DNA from: DAOMOD01 sp964526035
GTDB lineage: Bacteria > Pseudomonadota > Gammaproteobacteria > Xanthomonadales > BPKI01
Direction of reading: 5' to 3'
DNA: 30,234 nucleotides
Assembly: GCA_964526035.1 (NCBI GenBank)
Contig: CAZGKE010000025.1
Span: 1-30,234 of the forward strand
The notes below the pieces were generated by a model. That model did not search any database. It saw only the letters and a list, made by a program, of their open reading frames with translations, and had not been told where the DNA came from. Every line of letters begins with the position of its first letter. Positions within the stretch are counted from its first letter, which is position 1. The position numbers and the translations under genes are program-made. Below, piece by piece: positions 22,672-30,234 of the stretch.

Positions 22672-24989
22672 TCCTTCGGAGCCAGTTTCGACAGCACCTC
22701 GTCGGGATAGTCGCTGAAGCCGAGCGGTCCAATGAGAACTGCCTGGTCATTCAATACCACCAGCACCTGCTCGGAAAGAGCGAACAAGGACGCCAGTTCC
22801 GGCCGCATCGCCAGCAGTTTCGCCGCCGCCTCGCTGCCGCGCTGGATACGCAGCAGGGTCATGTCCTCTCGCCACCCGTCGCTCTGCCAGCGGTCCTTGC
22901 GCCAGGTGAAATCGTGGCCGGCAAGGCTCATACGGTCACCGTCGCTGGGCAGGGCGTCCTTCAACGTCGGCAGCTCTGGAGACCCGGGAACGGCCCCTTC
23001 AACGTCAGCTCTCTTGATCCGCGCTGCAGTTGCGGTGATGCGATCCATTGTCGGCGAAGGTTCGGCGCTGGGCCATGCCATTGCCCTCGGCGCCGCCATG
23101 GACCTAGTCATGATTGCTGGCGCCGGCGCGATGCCGACGCCACCCCCGACCGGGACTTCCCGGCGCGCCGTCGGCTGCACCACACGTTCGGCCGTTCCGT
23201 CCGCTCGGATCGCCTCATGTACGGCGACGAATGATGTCCAGGGCGACAGCAGACCGTAGTGAAGCGCATGTGCGGTTGCCTCGACGGTGCGTCCGTCGAC
23301 GTCATCGGGTGCCTTGCCTTCGATGCGGCCGTCCATCAGGCTGGTCAAGCGTTCGCGCGCCCACAGACGCCGGATCGCCGGCTGCGCACGCTTGCCCGGT
23401 GCGGCATGCAGCTGCATGGTCTGTGAGTGTGCTCCGTCGGCATTGCGCCCGCTCATCTTGATGCTGCCGGACGCCGCGCCCTTGAAGCGCCCGGTGAGCA
23501 CCACCGGGCGCTCGGCGAAGACGTCGGGCACCTGCGCCGGCTCGAGGTCGAATACCTCGACACCCTCGAACTCGAGAGCGATGTCGGTGAGCAGCGGACG
23601 GTCGATCAGCACGCGCAGGCGGTCAGCCTGGGCCGTGGCTTCCTCCGGCGAGGCCACCAGGAACGCTTCGCCGCGCCCGGCCCTGGCAATACGTTCGACG
23701 ACCTGGTTGCTGACACTGGGACCGATACCGAAGGCGAACACGTTCGCGTTGTGGAGATTGGTGTTGATCATCATGGTCACTTCCGGACCAGCGTGGATAT
23801 GACCATCGGTGACCACCACCATGGTGCGCGAGAAGCCGGGCGTGTAGGGCAGCGCATACGCGGCCTCCAGCGCCTGCACCAGCCGGGTACCACCGTGCCC
23901 GAATTGGCTGTCGATGGCCTTGATCGCTCGCTCGAGGTTGTCCATCGTCGGCGGCAGCGAATCGCCCATCGTCAGCGCCTGCACGCGGCTCTCGAACAGC
24001 AGCACATTGAAGCGTTCGTGGGGACGCATGCCGGCGATCAGCTCGCGCATCAGCGCCTTGGCGGTATCGACCGGAAAGCCGGCCATCGATCCGGAGACGT
24101 CCATCAGGAACAGATACTCGCGCGGCACCACGGCGCTGCGCTGCACGTTGGCGGGCGGCTCGGCCAGCATCAGGAACCATCCCTCGCCGTCCTGCTGGTG
24201 CACCATCAGCCCGGTTTCGATGGCATCGCCGGCAAGCCTGAAATCAATCACGAAGTCGCGCGCCGCCGCGGTGGGGTCGGTATCAGAAAGCTGGATCTCG
24301 GCTTCGTAGGGCGATGCGCGTTCGATCAGCACCGGATGACTCGGGCTTTCCAGTACCCGGATCGGCACCGGCGTGGCCAGCCTCACGTTGACGTCCAGCG
24401 CATAGGCAATCGCCTCGATATCCGAGGTCAGCTCCATTTCCGTGCTGCGGCCGGCTTCGCCGCCGTAGCGGACGTCGCCGAAGGTGTTGGGGAAGAAGAA
24501 GCGGTAGCGCCCGGCCTCCGGGACCAGAAGCTCGCTGTAGCGCATCTCCACTTCAATATCGTCGCCAGGCAGGATGTTGGCGATGCTGAGCTGCAGGACA
24601 TCGGCGTCCTGCTGTTCGAGCAGGGTGGCCGTCTTGCCCTGCTCGCGCGCAACCTCGTAGGTCTGCTGGGCTTTCTCGCGGGTCTGCAGTTCGGCCCGCA
24701 CCACGCGGTCGCCCACCCTCAGACTCATGGCGTAAACCGCCGCATGGCGCGTGACCGGGAAGACATACACCGCCTCGATCGCTTCGCTGCCGCGATTCTG
24801 GTACATCTGCGTCAGCGTGACATCGGCGATGACGCCAGCGATATCAGCGTCGACGCGCGTCATCAGCAGCGGCAGCCGCTCGCTGCTGCCCTGCACCCGC
24901 ATTTCAGGTGCCCGCGCGCTGGACCACGCGGTACTGCTCGCGAGAACGCCGACAAACAGAACAACCACCGGCCAAACACGTCGAGTCAT
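22668..24989 (-). CDS. Exported VIT and von Willebrand factor A domain protein
   Basis: 773 residues. The start at 24989 has AAGGAG (24997-25002) 7 nt upstream and opens a signal peptide, MTRRVWPVVVLFVGVLASST. The VIT domain spans about 37-165 (ADVTLTQMYQNRGSEAIEAV, then REKAQQTYEVAREQGKTATL). The VWA domain spans about 290-470, with a complete MIDAS: DVSGS (297-301), Thr in GGTRL (366-370) and Asp395 in VVVTDG. A linker follows, then a C-terminal region unlike the family. Similar VIT/VWA proteins include targets of the marine proteobacterial sortase, but this one has no LPXTG motif or terminal helix. It is the first gene of a coupled pair with the exported protein at 21736-22671. Likely periplasmic or surface-located, metal-dependent protein binding. 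Confidence 0.9.
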   Translation of the reverse strand: MTRRVWPVVVLFVGVLASSTAWSSARAPEMRVQGSSERLPLLMTRVDADIAGVIADVTLTQMYQNRGSEAIEAVYVFPVTRHAAVYAMSLRVGDRVVRAELQTREKAQQTYEVAREQGKTATLLEQQDADVLQLSIANILPGDDIEVEMRYSELLVPEAGRYRFFFPNTFGDVRYGGEAGRSTEMELTSDIEAIAYALDVNVRLATPVPIRVLESPSHPVLIERASPYEAEIQLSDTDPTAAARDFVIDFRLAGDAIETGLMVHQQDGEGWFLMLAEPPANVQRSAVVPREYLFLMDVSGSMAGFPVDTAKALMRELIAGMRPHERFNVLLFESRVQALTMGDSLPPTMDNLERAIKAIDSQFGHGGTRLVQALEAAYALPYTPGFSRTMVVVTDGHIHAGPEVTMMINTNLHNANVFAFGIGPSVSNQVVERIARAGRGEAFLVASPEEATAQADRLRVLIDRPLLTDIALEFEGVEVFDLEPAQVPDVFAERPVVLTGRFKGAASGSIKMSGRNADGAHSQTMQLHAAPGKRAQPAIRRLWARERLTSLMDGRIEGKAPDDVDGRTVEATAHALHYGLLSPWTSFVAVHEAIRADGTAERVVQPTARREVPVGGGVGIAPAPAIMTRSMAAPRAMAWPSAEPSPTMDRITATAARIKRADVEGAVPGSPELPTLKDALPSDGDRMSLAGHDFTWRKDRWQSDGWREDMTLLRIQRGSEAAAKLLAMRPELASLFALSEQVLVVLNDQAVLIGPLGFSDYPDEVLSKLAPKE

Positions 24990-24996
24990 GTCGCTT

Positions 24997-25002
24997 CTCC
25001 TT
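24997..25002 (-). promoter_or_regulatory. Ribosome binding site of the VIT/VWA gene
   Basis: AAGGAG on the minus strand with 7-nt spacing to the ATG at 24989 fixes that start. Confidence 0.65.
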
Positions 25003-25070
25003 GTCCCTGCGTTGCGGGTCTGCCTGGAAGATGGAACAACTTCACGGGCGTGATTGCAAGCGCCGGCGCA

Positions 25071-26537
25071 TCAGCCACCCCAGGCCTTGAGGTTGAGGAA
25101 TTCGCGCCGGGTTCTCGGTCCGTGGGTGAGGAAGCTCGGATCCGGGTCGTTCATGTACTCGCGGCGTTCGCGCGCGACGACGTCATTGTCCAGGTGCCGG
25201 TCGAGCACATCACGCTCGACCGGGTAGATGCGCAGTGCATTCAGGCCGAACACCTTGGCCCGGATCTCCGGGGTGATCTCCGGATAGCCATGCCGCTCGC
25301 GCAGTTCCTCGCTGATCTGGAAGGTACGAAACGCCTGGATCTGGTCCTGCGGGCTGCCGTACCAGATCGAGTCGGTGCCCCACAGCACGTTGTCCGGGCC
25401 AAGGTATTTCAGCAGCTTGCCCAGGCCGTGTGCGGCGGAGTCGGGGTCGCGCATCATGAAGCGCCAGGTCGAGCCGAGTTCGGCGTAGACGTTGCTGCCG
25501 TGGCCGAGCCCGGCCTCGCGCATGGAGGTGATCAATGAGTCGATGCCGTCGATGCGCGCCGGATCGTAGGGTCCCTCGGCCTGGTCGGTGACGAAACCGG
25601 AGTGATAGATGAGGAACTTGACGTCGGGGAAACGTTTGCCGACGCGCCCGATGTCGGCACAGGTGCTGTGTTCGTAACTCCTGCGCCCGAACGGCAGGCC
25701 CTTGTGGATGGCGATGACCGGCACTTTCAGCTTGCGCGCCTTCTCGATCATCGCCAGGCCCGGCTCGTCGTCCATCCAGAAGCCGCTCGCACCGTCCGGC
25801 CCCCACTGCGTGTAGGTCTTCCAGGCGCGGATGCCGAAACTTTCGGCCAGGCGATCCATGTCGTCGACGTCGCCGGGCTGGTTGGGGTTGACGCGACCAT
25901 GCAGGTACAGGCGATGGGTGCCCTCAAGGCGCTCGACGATGCCGGCGGTGGCAGCCGCCTCTTCGATGGTGAGGGGCTCGCCCTCGCGCGTGGATGGCAC
26001 GAAGGACAGCACCACGAGCGAGGTGTCGGAGTCCATGAACACATCGCGGACGAAGGCGTCGGGGCCGAAGCACTGCAGGCGGTCGAGATTCCCGGGCAGT
26101 GCCGCCGCCGCGCATTTGCCCGCCTCGAAGCCCGACAGCGGGCGCGCGGTGGACGGCAGGCTGCGGGTCCAGGCGCCGGTCGGGTTCACGAAATGGCCCT
26201 GCACATCGAAGATGAACTCGCGACCGGCCAGCGCGGCATGCGCGGCATCGGCTTCCAGCGCCGCCTCGGCGGCGACCTGGAAGTAGCCCCCGCGCTTGCC
26301 GACGGCGGCGTAGGCCGTGTTCATGGCCAGCAGCGTGGTGGCGGCGCCGCAGGTGGACATCAGGAACCTGCGTCGCGAAAGACCCAGGCGACGTGCATGG
26401 CTGGTCGACTCTTCCAGTGCGAGCCGACGCGCGCGATGGTGATAGTGATCAAGCGGAACCGGCACGAACTCGCCGTTGCTGGTGGAATCGAGCTTGATCG
26501 GAAGACGCGTACCGTCAGGATCGTGACGCGAGGTCAT
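25071..26537 (-). CDS. Tat-exported amidohydrolase (amidohydrolase-2 / TIM-barrel)
   Basis: 488 residues. The start at 26537 has GGAGG (26543-26547 on the complement) 5 nt upstream. SRRRFLM (54-60) followed by a hydrophobic stretch ending TAYAA is a twin-arginine signal, but with an unusually long n-region of about 53 residues. The catalytic domain has DVQGHF (111-116) near its start, IAIHKG (His278), YHSGF (His312) and WGTDS (Asp389), the metal-ligand order of amidohydrolase-2 enzymes. These hydrolyse or decarboxylate small molecules; the substrate is not evident. Tat export implies folding with its metal before transport. A candidate promoter is at 26571-26598. It is 81 bp upstream of the VIT/VWA gene on the same strand. 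Confidence 0.83.
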   Translation of the reverse strand: MTSRHDPDGTRLPIKLDSTSNGEFVPVPLDHYHHRARRLALEESTSHARRLGLSRRRFLMSTCGAATTLLAMNTAYAAVGKRGGYFQVAAEAALEADAAHAALAGREFIFDVQGHFVNPTGAWTRSLPSTARPLSGFEAGKCAAAALPGNLDRLQCFGPDAFVRDVFMDSDTSLVVLSFVPSTREGEPLTIEEAAATAGIVERLEGTHRLYLHGRVNPNQPGDVDDMDRLAESFGIRAWKTYTQWGPDGASGFWMDDEPGLAMIEKARKLKVPVIAIHKGLPFGRRSYEHSTCADIGRVGKRFPDVKFLIYHSGFVTDQAEGPYDPARIDGIDSLITSMREAGLGHGSNVYAELGSTWRFMMRDPDSAAHGLGKLLKYLGPDNVLWGTDSIWYGSPQDQIQAFRTFQISEELRERHGYPEITPEIRAKVFGLNALRIYPVERDVLDRHLDNDVVARERREYMNDPDPSFLTHGPRTRREFLNLKAWGG

Positions 26538-26570
26538 GGCAGCCTCCACTGGCAAGAACACGTGCCGCCT

Positions 26571-26598
26571 ATGCTAGCAGCGTGAACCTCCCGTGCAA
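26571..26598 (-). promoter_or_regulatory. Candidate sigma-70 promoter of the amidohydrolase gene
   Basis: On the minus strand TTGCAC (26593-26598) and TAGCAT (26571-26576) are separated by 16 bp, giving a leader of about 27 nt before the ATG at 26537. Confidence 0.45.
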
Positions 26599-26670
26599 TG
26601 GCACCGTCAACCGCCTGACTCGCGGCGGTCCCAAGCGCGCTGCAGACGCCGGTTCGGTACCGGGCAATGC

Positions 26671-27564
26671 CTACAGGCGCGAAAGACGCAGCAGGATGCC
26701 GGCAAGGCTGCGCAGGTCCTGGGCATTGTGTTCGAATACTCTTCGCAGGTCGTGGGCACTGCCGCCGCGGAGGTAGTCGAGCCAGGCGCGCGGGGCTTCG
26801 GAACCGGGGAGATCGTCTTCCCGCTCCACGCCAAGCAGACGGTTCTCGGCGGTGGCGAGTCGGCAGTTGGGCCAGTCGCCGCGCCAGCGGCGTCGCACCG
26901 GATGGAGAAGGTCGAGATGGATGAGTCCCGACAGCGGGTTTTCGAGGCGTGCGAGACGATAGCGGGTGGCCAGCAGTGGCGCGTCGTAGCTCTTGCCGTT
27001 GTAGCTGACCAGCACCGTCGCTGAGTCGAGCCAATCGGCGAACGTCCGCAGCATCGCGGACTCCGCGGCGAGCGCGGTGATGGTGAGCTGGCGCAGGCGC
27101 AAGCCGGCGGGGCTCCAGTCGGCGGCGCCGATCATGAAGGCTCGGGTTCCGGTGCCGCCGGCGAGACCGGTGGTTTCGGTGTCGAAGTGCAGGAAGCGAT
27201 GGCGCTCGATCGACGCATGGCTCGCGAAGGCGGCGTCGACTTCGGGCGGCGCGGTGAGCCACTCGAAATGTTCCTCGACGTAGCGCAGGCCAGGGGCGAT
27301 CTCTGCTCCGGGGAGATCGCGGTCGGGATGGGGTCTGGAGGTGATTCGCCTCGTCGCGCGCTGACGCAGGCCCAGCTGGCGGCGTAGTTGGACGATGAGG
27401 TCGTGAACCGGTGGAACGGACCGACCTCCCGACGCGCCTTGCATCATATTCGTTGCGACTTCCGGAGCTTCTGCAACAGCACGCCGGGCCGGGCTTTGTT
27501 GCCGAGCATCGGCGCGGCCGGCCTGTTGTCTGAGACGCGCGAGGCGCTCGGCGAAGACGCTCAT
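26671..27564 (-). CDS. mrfB: MrfB/YprB-like RNase H-fold exonuclease
   Basis: 297 residues. The first 90 residues are basic and Ala/Arg-rich. The nuclease domain begins at HFDTETTGL (127-135), the exo I motif with Asp128 and Glu130, followed by the family's glycine-rich AGGTGT. VLVSYNGKSYDAPLLATR is exo II and HNAQDLRSL is the final H-x-x-x-D-type exo III. This matches the YprB/RNase_H_2 family. In Bacillus subtilis YprB (MrfB) is the metal-dependent exonuclease that acts with the helicase MrfA in repair of mitomycin C lesions. Its ATG overlaps the helicase stop codon as ATGA, so translation is coupled. The role is by homology and gene order; it has not been shown for this organism. Confidence 0.85.
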   Translation of the reverse strand: MSVFAERLARLRQQAGRADARQQSPARRAVAEAPEVATNMMQGASGGRSVPPVHDLIVQLRRQLGLRQRATRRITSRPHPDRDLPGAEIAPGLRYVEEHFEWLTAPPEVDAAFASHASIERHRFLHFDTETTGLAGGTGTRAFMIGAADWSPAGLRLRQLTITALAAESAMLRTFADWLDSATVLVSYNGKSYDAPLLATRYRLARLENPLSGLIHLDLLHPVRRRWRGDWPNCRLATAENRLLGVEREDDLPGSEAPRAWLDYLRGGSAHDLRRVFEHNAQDLRSLAGILLRLSRL

Positions 27565-30050
27565 GTAGCTTCCACAAGCAGCGTGAGGACGCGAACGGCA
27601 AACGCCCTCGGGGTTTCCTCGGCATCCTCGTCGGCTGCCAGCACGGGACCGACGCAGGCGGGACAGCCGGCGCGGCAGTCGCAGCCTAGCACCAGCTCGC
27701 GGGCGCGTTCGATCATCTCGGTTCCGCGCACGAACAGGGGCTCGCTCAGTCCCACACCACCGGGAAAGTTGTCGTAGAGATACACGGTGGGCGTGAACTG
27801 GTCGGACAGGTGCGGCGGCACCGGGCTGCCGTCAAGTGCACGCCACTGCCCTCGCCCACCGGCGTCTGCGCTGGCGATGCCGGCACCGTCGCCGCTGCCG
27901 ACCGACTTCTGCAGGTCGCGCGCCTCGGCCATCACGGCCACGGTGGCGACCAGATGCAGGGCGTACGCCGCGCCGAGAAATCCATCCAGCGCCTGCTGCT
28001 TCGAGTCGAACGCGGATTCCAGCACCGGCTGCGGCAACTGCCACCAGACCGCGGTGGTCTGCAGCTCCTGATCCGGCAGCGTCACCGGCCCGTAGCCGAT
28101 GCTTTCATGGGTGTAGTAGCGGATCTTCTTGTAGCCGGCGACGCGACGCACTACGTGCACCTCGCCATGGTGCGCGGTGCCCTGCCCCGCCTTTGCGCCG
28201 TCAAAACGCGCCAGCGGTTTCAGCCGGGTGTAGTCGATGGCGTCGGTGTAGTAGTCGACGTGGGTGCGGGTGACATAGGCCTTGCGCCCCTCCCAGTCGA
28301 GGCGCTCCACCTGGAACGGGGTCGACTGGATCATGTGGATCGCGCCCTCGTACAGAGTGAGCGCGGCGGCCGAGTAGTCGACTTCGGCGATGATGGTCTG
28401 GCGGCCGCCGGTGCGGTCCACCACCACGAAGTTGCCGTCGGCCACGGAGCGCAGGCTGACAGCGTTGGCGGGATAGCTGTCGGCGATCCACTCCCAGCGC
28501 TCGCCTTCGCGATGCACCACTTCGCTCTCGGCAAGCACTTCCAGCCACGGCTCGGCATCGACCGGCCCGAAGCGTTCGCCGGACAGAAACGGCAGCTCGA
28601 AGGCGGCGCAGCGAATGTGATCGAGCAGGATCAGTGGCTGGTCGGGCTGGATGCGCGCGTGCTCCGGCGGACTGCCTTCGAAGAACTGCGGATGGCGCAC
28701 GATGTACTGGTCAAGCGGCATGCTGCTGGCCACCAGCACGCCGAGCGCGGGACGCTGGCGACGACCGGCGCGACCGAAGCGCTGCCAGGTGGCGGATACC
28801 GAGCCGGGGTAGCCATTCAATACCACGGCGTCGAGACTGCCGATGTCCACGCCGAGCTCCAGCGCCGAGGTGCTGACGATGCCGTCCACGTGGCCGGCGC
28901 GCATGTCGCGCTCGGCGGCGCGGCGTTCGGTCGACAGGTAGCCGCCGCGATAGGCGCGGATGCGCGCCGGCTTGCGCGGGTCGTGGTCGAACACGTCCTT
29001 CAGGTATTTGGTGAGCACCTCGACCATCAGCCGCGTCTGTGCAAACACCAGAGTCTTGAGGCCGGCACGGATCGCCAGGCGAGCGATGCGATTGGACTGC
29101 GAGCGCGCCGAGGCGCGCAGGCCGAGATCAGGATTCACCACCGGCGGGTTCCAGAGCAGAACGTGCTTCTCGCCGCTGGGCGCGCCGCTGTCGGTGATGG
29201 CGTGCACCTCGCGTTCGATCAGCGCTTCAGCGTGGCCCTTTGGGTTGCCGATGGTGGCGGAGCAAAGGATGAACTGCGGCTTGGAACCGTAGAACGCGCA
29301 CACGCGCTTGAGCCGGCGCAGGACGTTGGCCACGTGCGATCCGAACACGCCGCGGTAGGTGTGGATCTCGTCGATCACCACGTAGCGCAGGTTCTCGAAG
29401 AACTGCGCCCACTTGGTGTGATGCGGCAGGATGCCCTGGTGCAACATGTCGGGGTTGGAGACCACCACCGATGCGTGCAGGCGGATCGCCTGGCGTGCGT
29501 CGCCTGGCGTATCGCCGTCGAAGGTGTAGGCGCGCACGCCGAGGTCGCCGGCCTTGTTCAACTCCAGCAGCTCCGCGACTTGATCCTGAGCCAGCGCCTT
29601 GGTGGGAAACAGGTACAGCGCCCTGGCCTGTGTCTCGATCACCGATGAAATCACCGGCAGCGTGTAGCACAGGGTCTTGCCGGAAGCCGTCGGCGTCACC
29701 ACCACAATGTCGCGCCCCGCCTGCGCCACGGTCCAGGCCTCGGCCTGATGCGAGTAAAGCTGAGCGATACCGCGAGCCCTGAGCGCGTTGGCGAGTCCGG
29801 GCGGAAGGTTTTCCGGCAGCTGCGCAAAGCGGCCGGAGCGTGCCGGAAGGACGATGTGGCCGGTGATCCGCTCGGCATACTTGCGCTGCAGGCGTGCAGC
29901 GAGGCGGCCGCCGTCGGCAGGTTCGCGCGCAGCCACCGCAGTCGACGCCCGGTCTTCGGGGAGCCAATCGCTCTGGACGCTCAGGCTGGTCGCCTGCGCG
30001 TCTGGCGGCGGCAGGGTTCCGGCAGCTCCGGTTTTCAACGGCAACGACAT
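27561..30050 (-). CDS. mrfA: MrfA/YprA-like DEAD/H-box repair helicase with C-terminal cysteine cluster
   Basis: 829 residues. Superfamily 2 motifs are in order: Q-motif-like QLYSHQAEA, Walker A TPTASGKT (119-126), PTKALAQDQ, DEIH (227-230) and SAT (264-266). The second RecA domain has TSALELGVDIG and QRFGRAGRRQ. The C-terminal DUF1998/MZB-type region ends with CDCRAGCPACVG, four cysteines (C-x-C-x3-C-x2-C) expected to bind zinc. This is the YprA/MrfA/Hrq1 group. MrfA of B. subtilis is a DNA helicase in a UvrABC-independent repair route for mitomycin C damage. A moderate Shine-Dalgarno (GGGGA, 6 nt) precedes the ATG at 30050. Upstream codons remain open, but none gives a better start. It is translationally coupled to the nuclease gene downstream. 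Confidence 0.9.
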   Translation of the reverse strand: MSLPLKTGAAGTLPPPDAQATSLSVQSDWLPEDRASTAVAAREPADGGRLAARLQRKYAERITGHIVLPARSGRFAQLPENLPPGLANALRARGIAQLYSHQAEAWTVAQAGRDIVVVTPTASGKTLCYTLPVISSVIETQARALYLFPTKALAQDQVAELLELNKAGDLGVRAYTFDGDTPGDARQAIRLHASVVVSNPDMLHQGILPHHTKWAQFFENLRYVVIDEIHTYRGVFGSHVANVLRRLKRVCAFYGSKPQFILCSATIGNPKGHAEALIEREVHAITDSGAPSGEKHVLLWNPPVVNPDLGLRASARSQSNRIARLAIRAGLKTLVFAQTRLMVEVLTKYLKDVFDHDPRKPARIRAYRGGYLSTERRAAERDMRAGHVDGIVSTSALELGVDIGSLDAVVLNGYPGSVSATWQRFGRAGRRQRPALGVLVASSMPLDQYIVRHPQFFEGSPPEHARIQPDQPLILLDHIRCAAFELPFLSGERFGPVDAEPWLEVLAESEVVHREGERWEWIADSYPANAVSLRSVADGNFVVVDRTGGRQTIIAEVDYSAAALTLYEGAIHMIQSTPFQVERLDWEGRKAYVTRTHVDYYTDAIDYTRLKPLARFDGAKAGQGTAHHGEVHVVRRVAGYKKIRYYTHESIGYGPVTLPDQELQTTAVWWQLPQPVLESAFDSKQQALDGFLGAAYALHLVATVAVMAEARDLQKSVGSGDGAGIASADAGGRGQWRALDGSPVPPHLSDQFTPTVYLYDNFPGGVGLSEPLFVRGTEMIERARELVLGCDCRAGCPACVGPVLAADEDAEETPRAFAVRVLTLLVEAT

Positions 30051-30234
30051 GATGATTCCCCAGACTTTGAATGCCGCGGACGCTGGCGCAGGCTTGTCTC
30101 ATCGGGTGAGATCGACTTTGCGCGGGTTCGGATGGCGGGATGAGAAACCATGCCGTGACCCTGATCCAGCCAGCGGGCAACTTTTCCCGATGATGGCTCG
30201 GCTGGCAGTGTCGCCACGGCTCAGTTTTACCCGA
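30051..30234. other. Upstream region of the helicase/nuclease operon
   Basis: 184 bp to the window edge. It should contain the operon promoter, but I see no convincing -35/-10 pair, damage-response (LexA-type) palindrome or other operator. Confidence 0.3.

Noticed and set aside
22668..22760. Sortase-type anchor at the end of the VIT/VWA protein
   Set aside because: The C-terminus (FSDYPDEVLSKLAPKE) has no LPXTG-like motif, hydrophobic helix or basic tail, and no sortase gene is nearby.
27810..29648. Long open frame on the plus strand opposite the helicase gene
   Set aside because: It is antisense to a clearly conserved helicase. High GC keeps the complementary frame open, and its translation has no domain motif.

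Overview
The window is high-GC DNA (about two-thirds G+C by eye) with the codon use and gene content of a gammaproteobacterium. Secreted proteins ending in an F-x-D-G-F-E motif, REP hairpins of the GTAGGAGCG type, a membrane-anchored LytTR regulator and a DUF4112 protein all point to the Xanthomonadales/Lysobacterales. That placement is inference; no rRNA or other marker gene is present. I see no tRNA, CRISPR array, transposase or phage gene.

Layout. 1-1557: 3' part of an FG-GAP propeller protein. 1566-3768: an acyltransferase-3 membrane enzyme divergent from a LytTR regulator, with a 13-bp palindrome and a 21-bp-phased direct repeat between them. 3769-4020: intergenic repeat-like DNA. 4021-5505: two convergent membrane proteins of unknown function. 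5649-9928: secreted-protein cluster, all on the minus strand (unknown beta protein, a two-gene unit of small exported protein plus zinc protease with PA domain, and a delta-60 propeller protein), with a relic of a second delta-60 gene at 6366-6449. 10351-11577: exported erythromycin-esterase-like protein, preceded by a REP pair. 11920-13239: CSLREA/choice-of-anchor-Q beta-helix protein. 13506-14500: DUF4112 membrane protein, a decayed flavin-reductase fragment and a 30-residue membrane peptide. 14798-18475: fused 5-oxoprolinase/hydantoinase. 18728-21101: M14-type zinc hydrolase divergent from a secreted beta-helix protein. 21155-24989: GNAT acetyltransferase, then a coupled pair of a VIT/VWA protein and a small exported protein with a possible clan-CD His/Cys dyad. 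25071-26537: Tat-exported amidohydrolase. 26671-30050: mrfB-mrfA-like nuclease/helicase repair operon.

The most unusual signal is a short motif, [VIL]-[FH]-x-[DN]-G-F-E, at the extreme C-terminus of five unrelated exported proteins (1-1557, 5649-6323, 6488-7924, 8477-9928, 11920-13239). It also occurs just after the signal peptide of a sixth (19785-21101). Codons differ between copies, so the conservation is at protein level. It has no following membrane helix or basic tail, so it does not look like LPXTG, PEP-CTERM or GlyGly-CTERM. It may be a sorting, secretion or anchoring tag.

Other signals: three plus-strand genes have a TANNAT hexamer only 6-7 nt before the ATG and no Shine-Dalgarno, which suggests leaderless transcripts. 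The minus-strand secreted proteins instead have strong AAGGAG-type sites, and these fix their starts.
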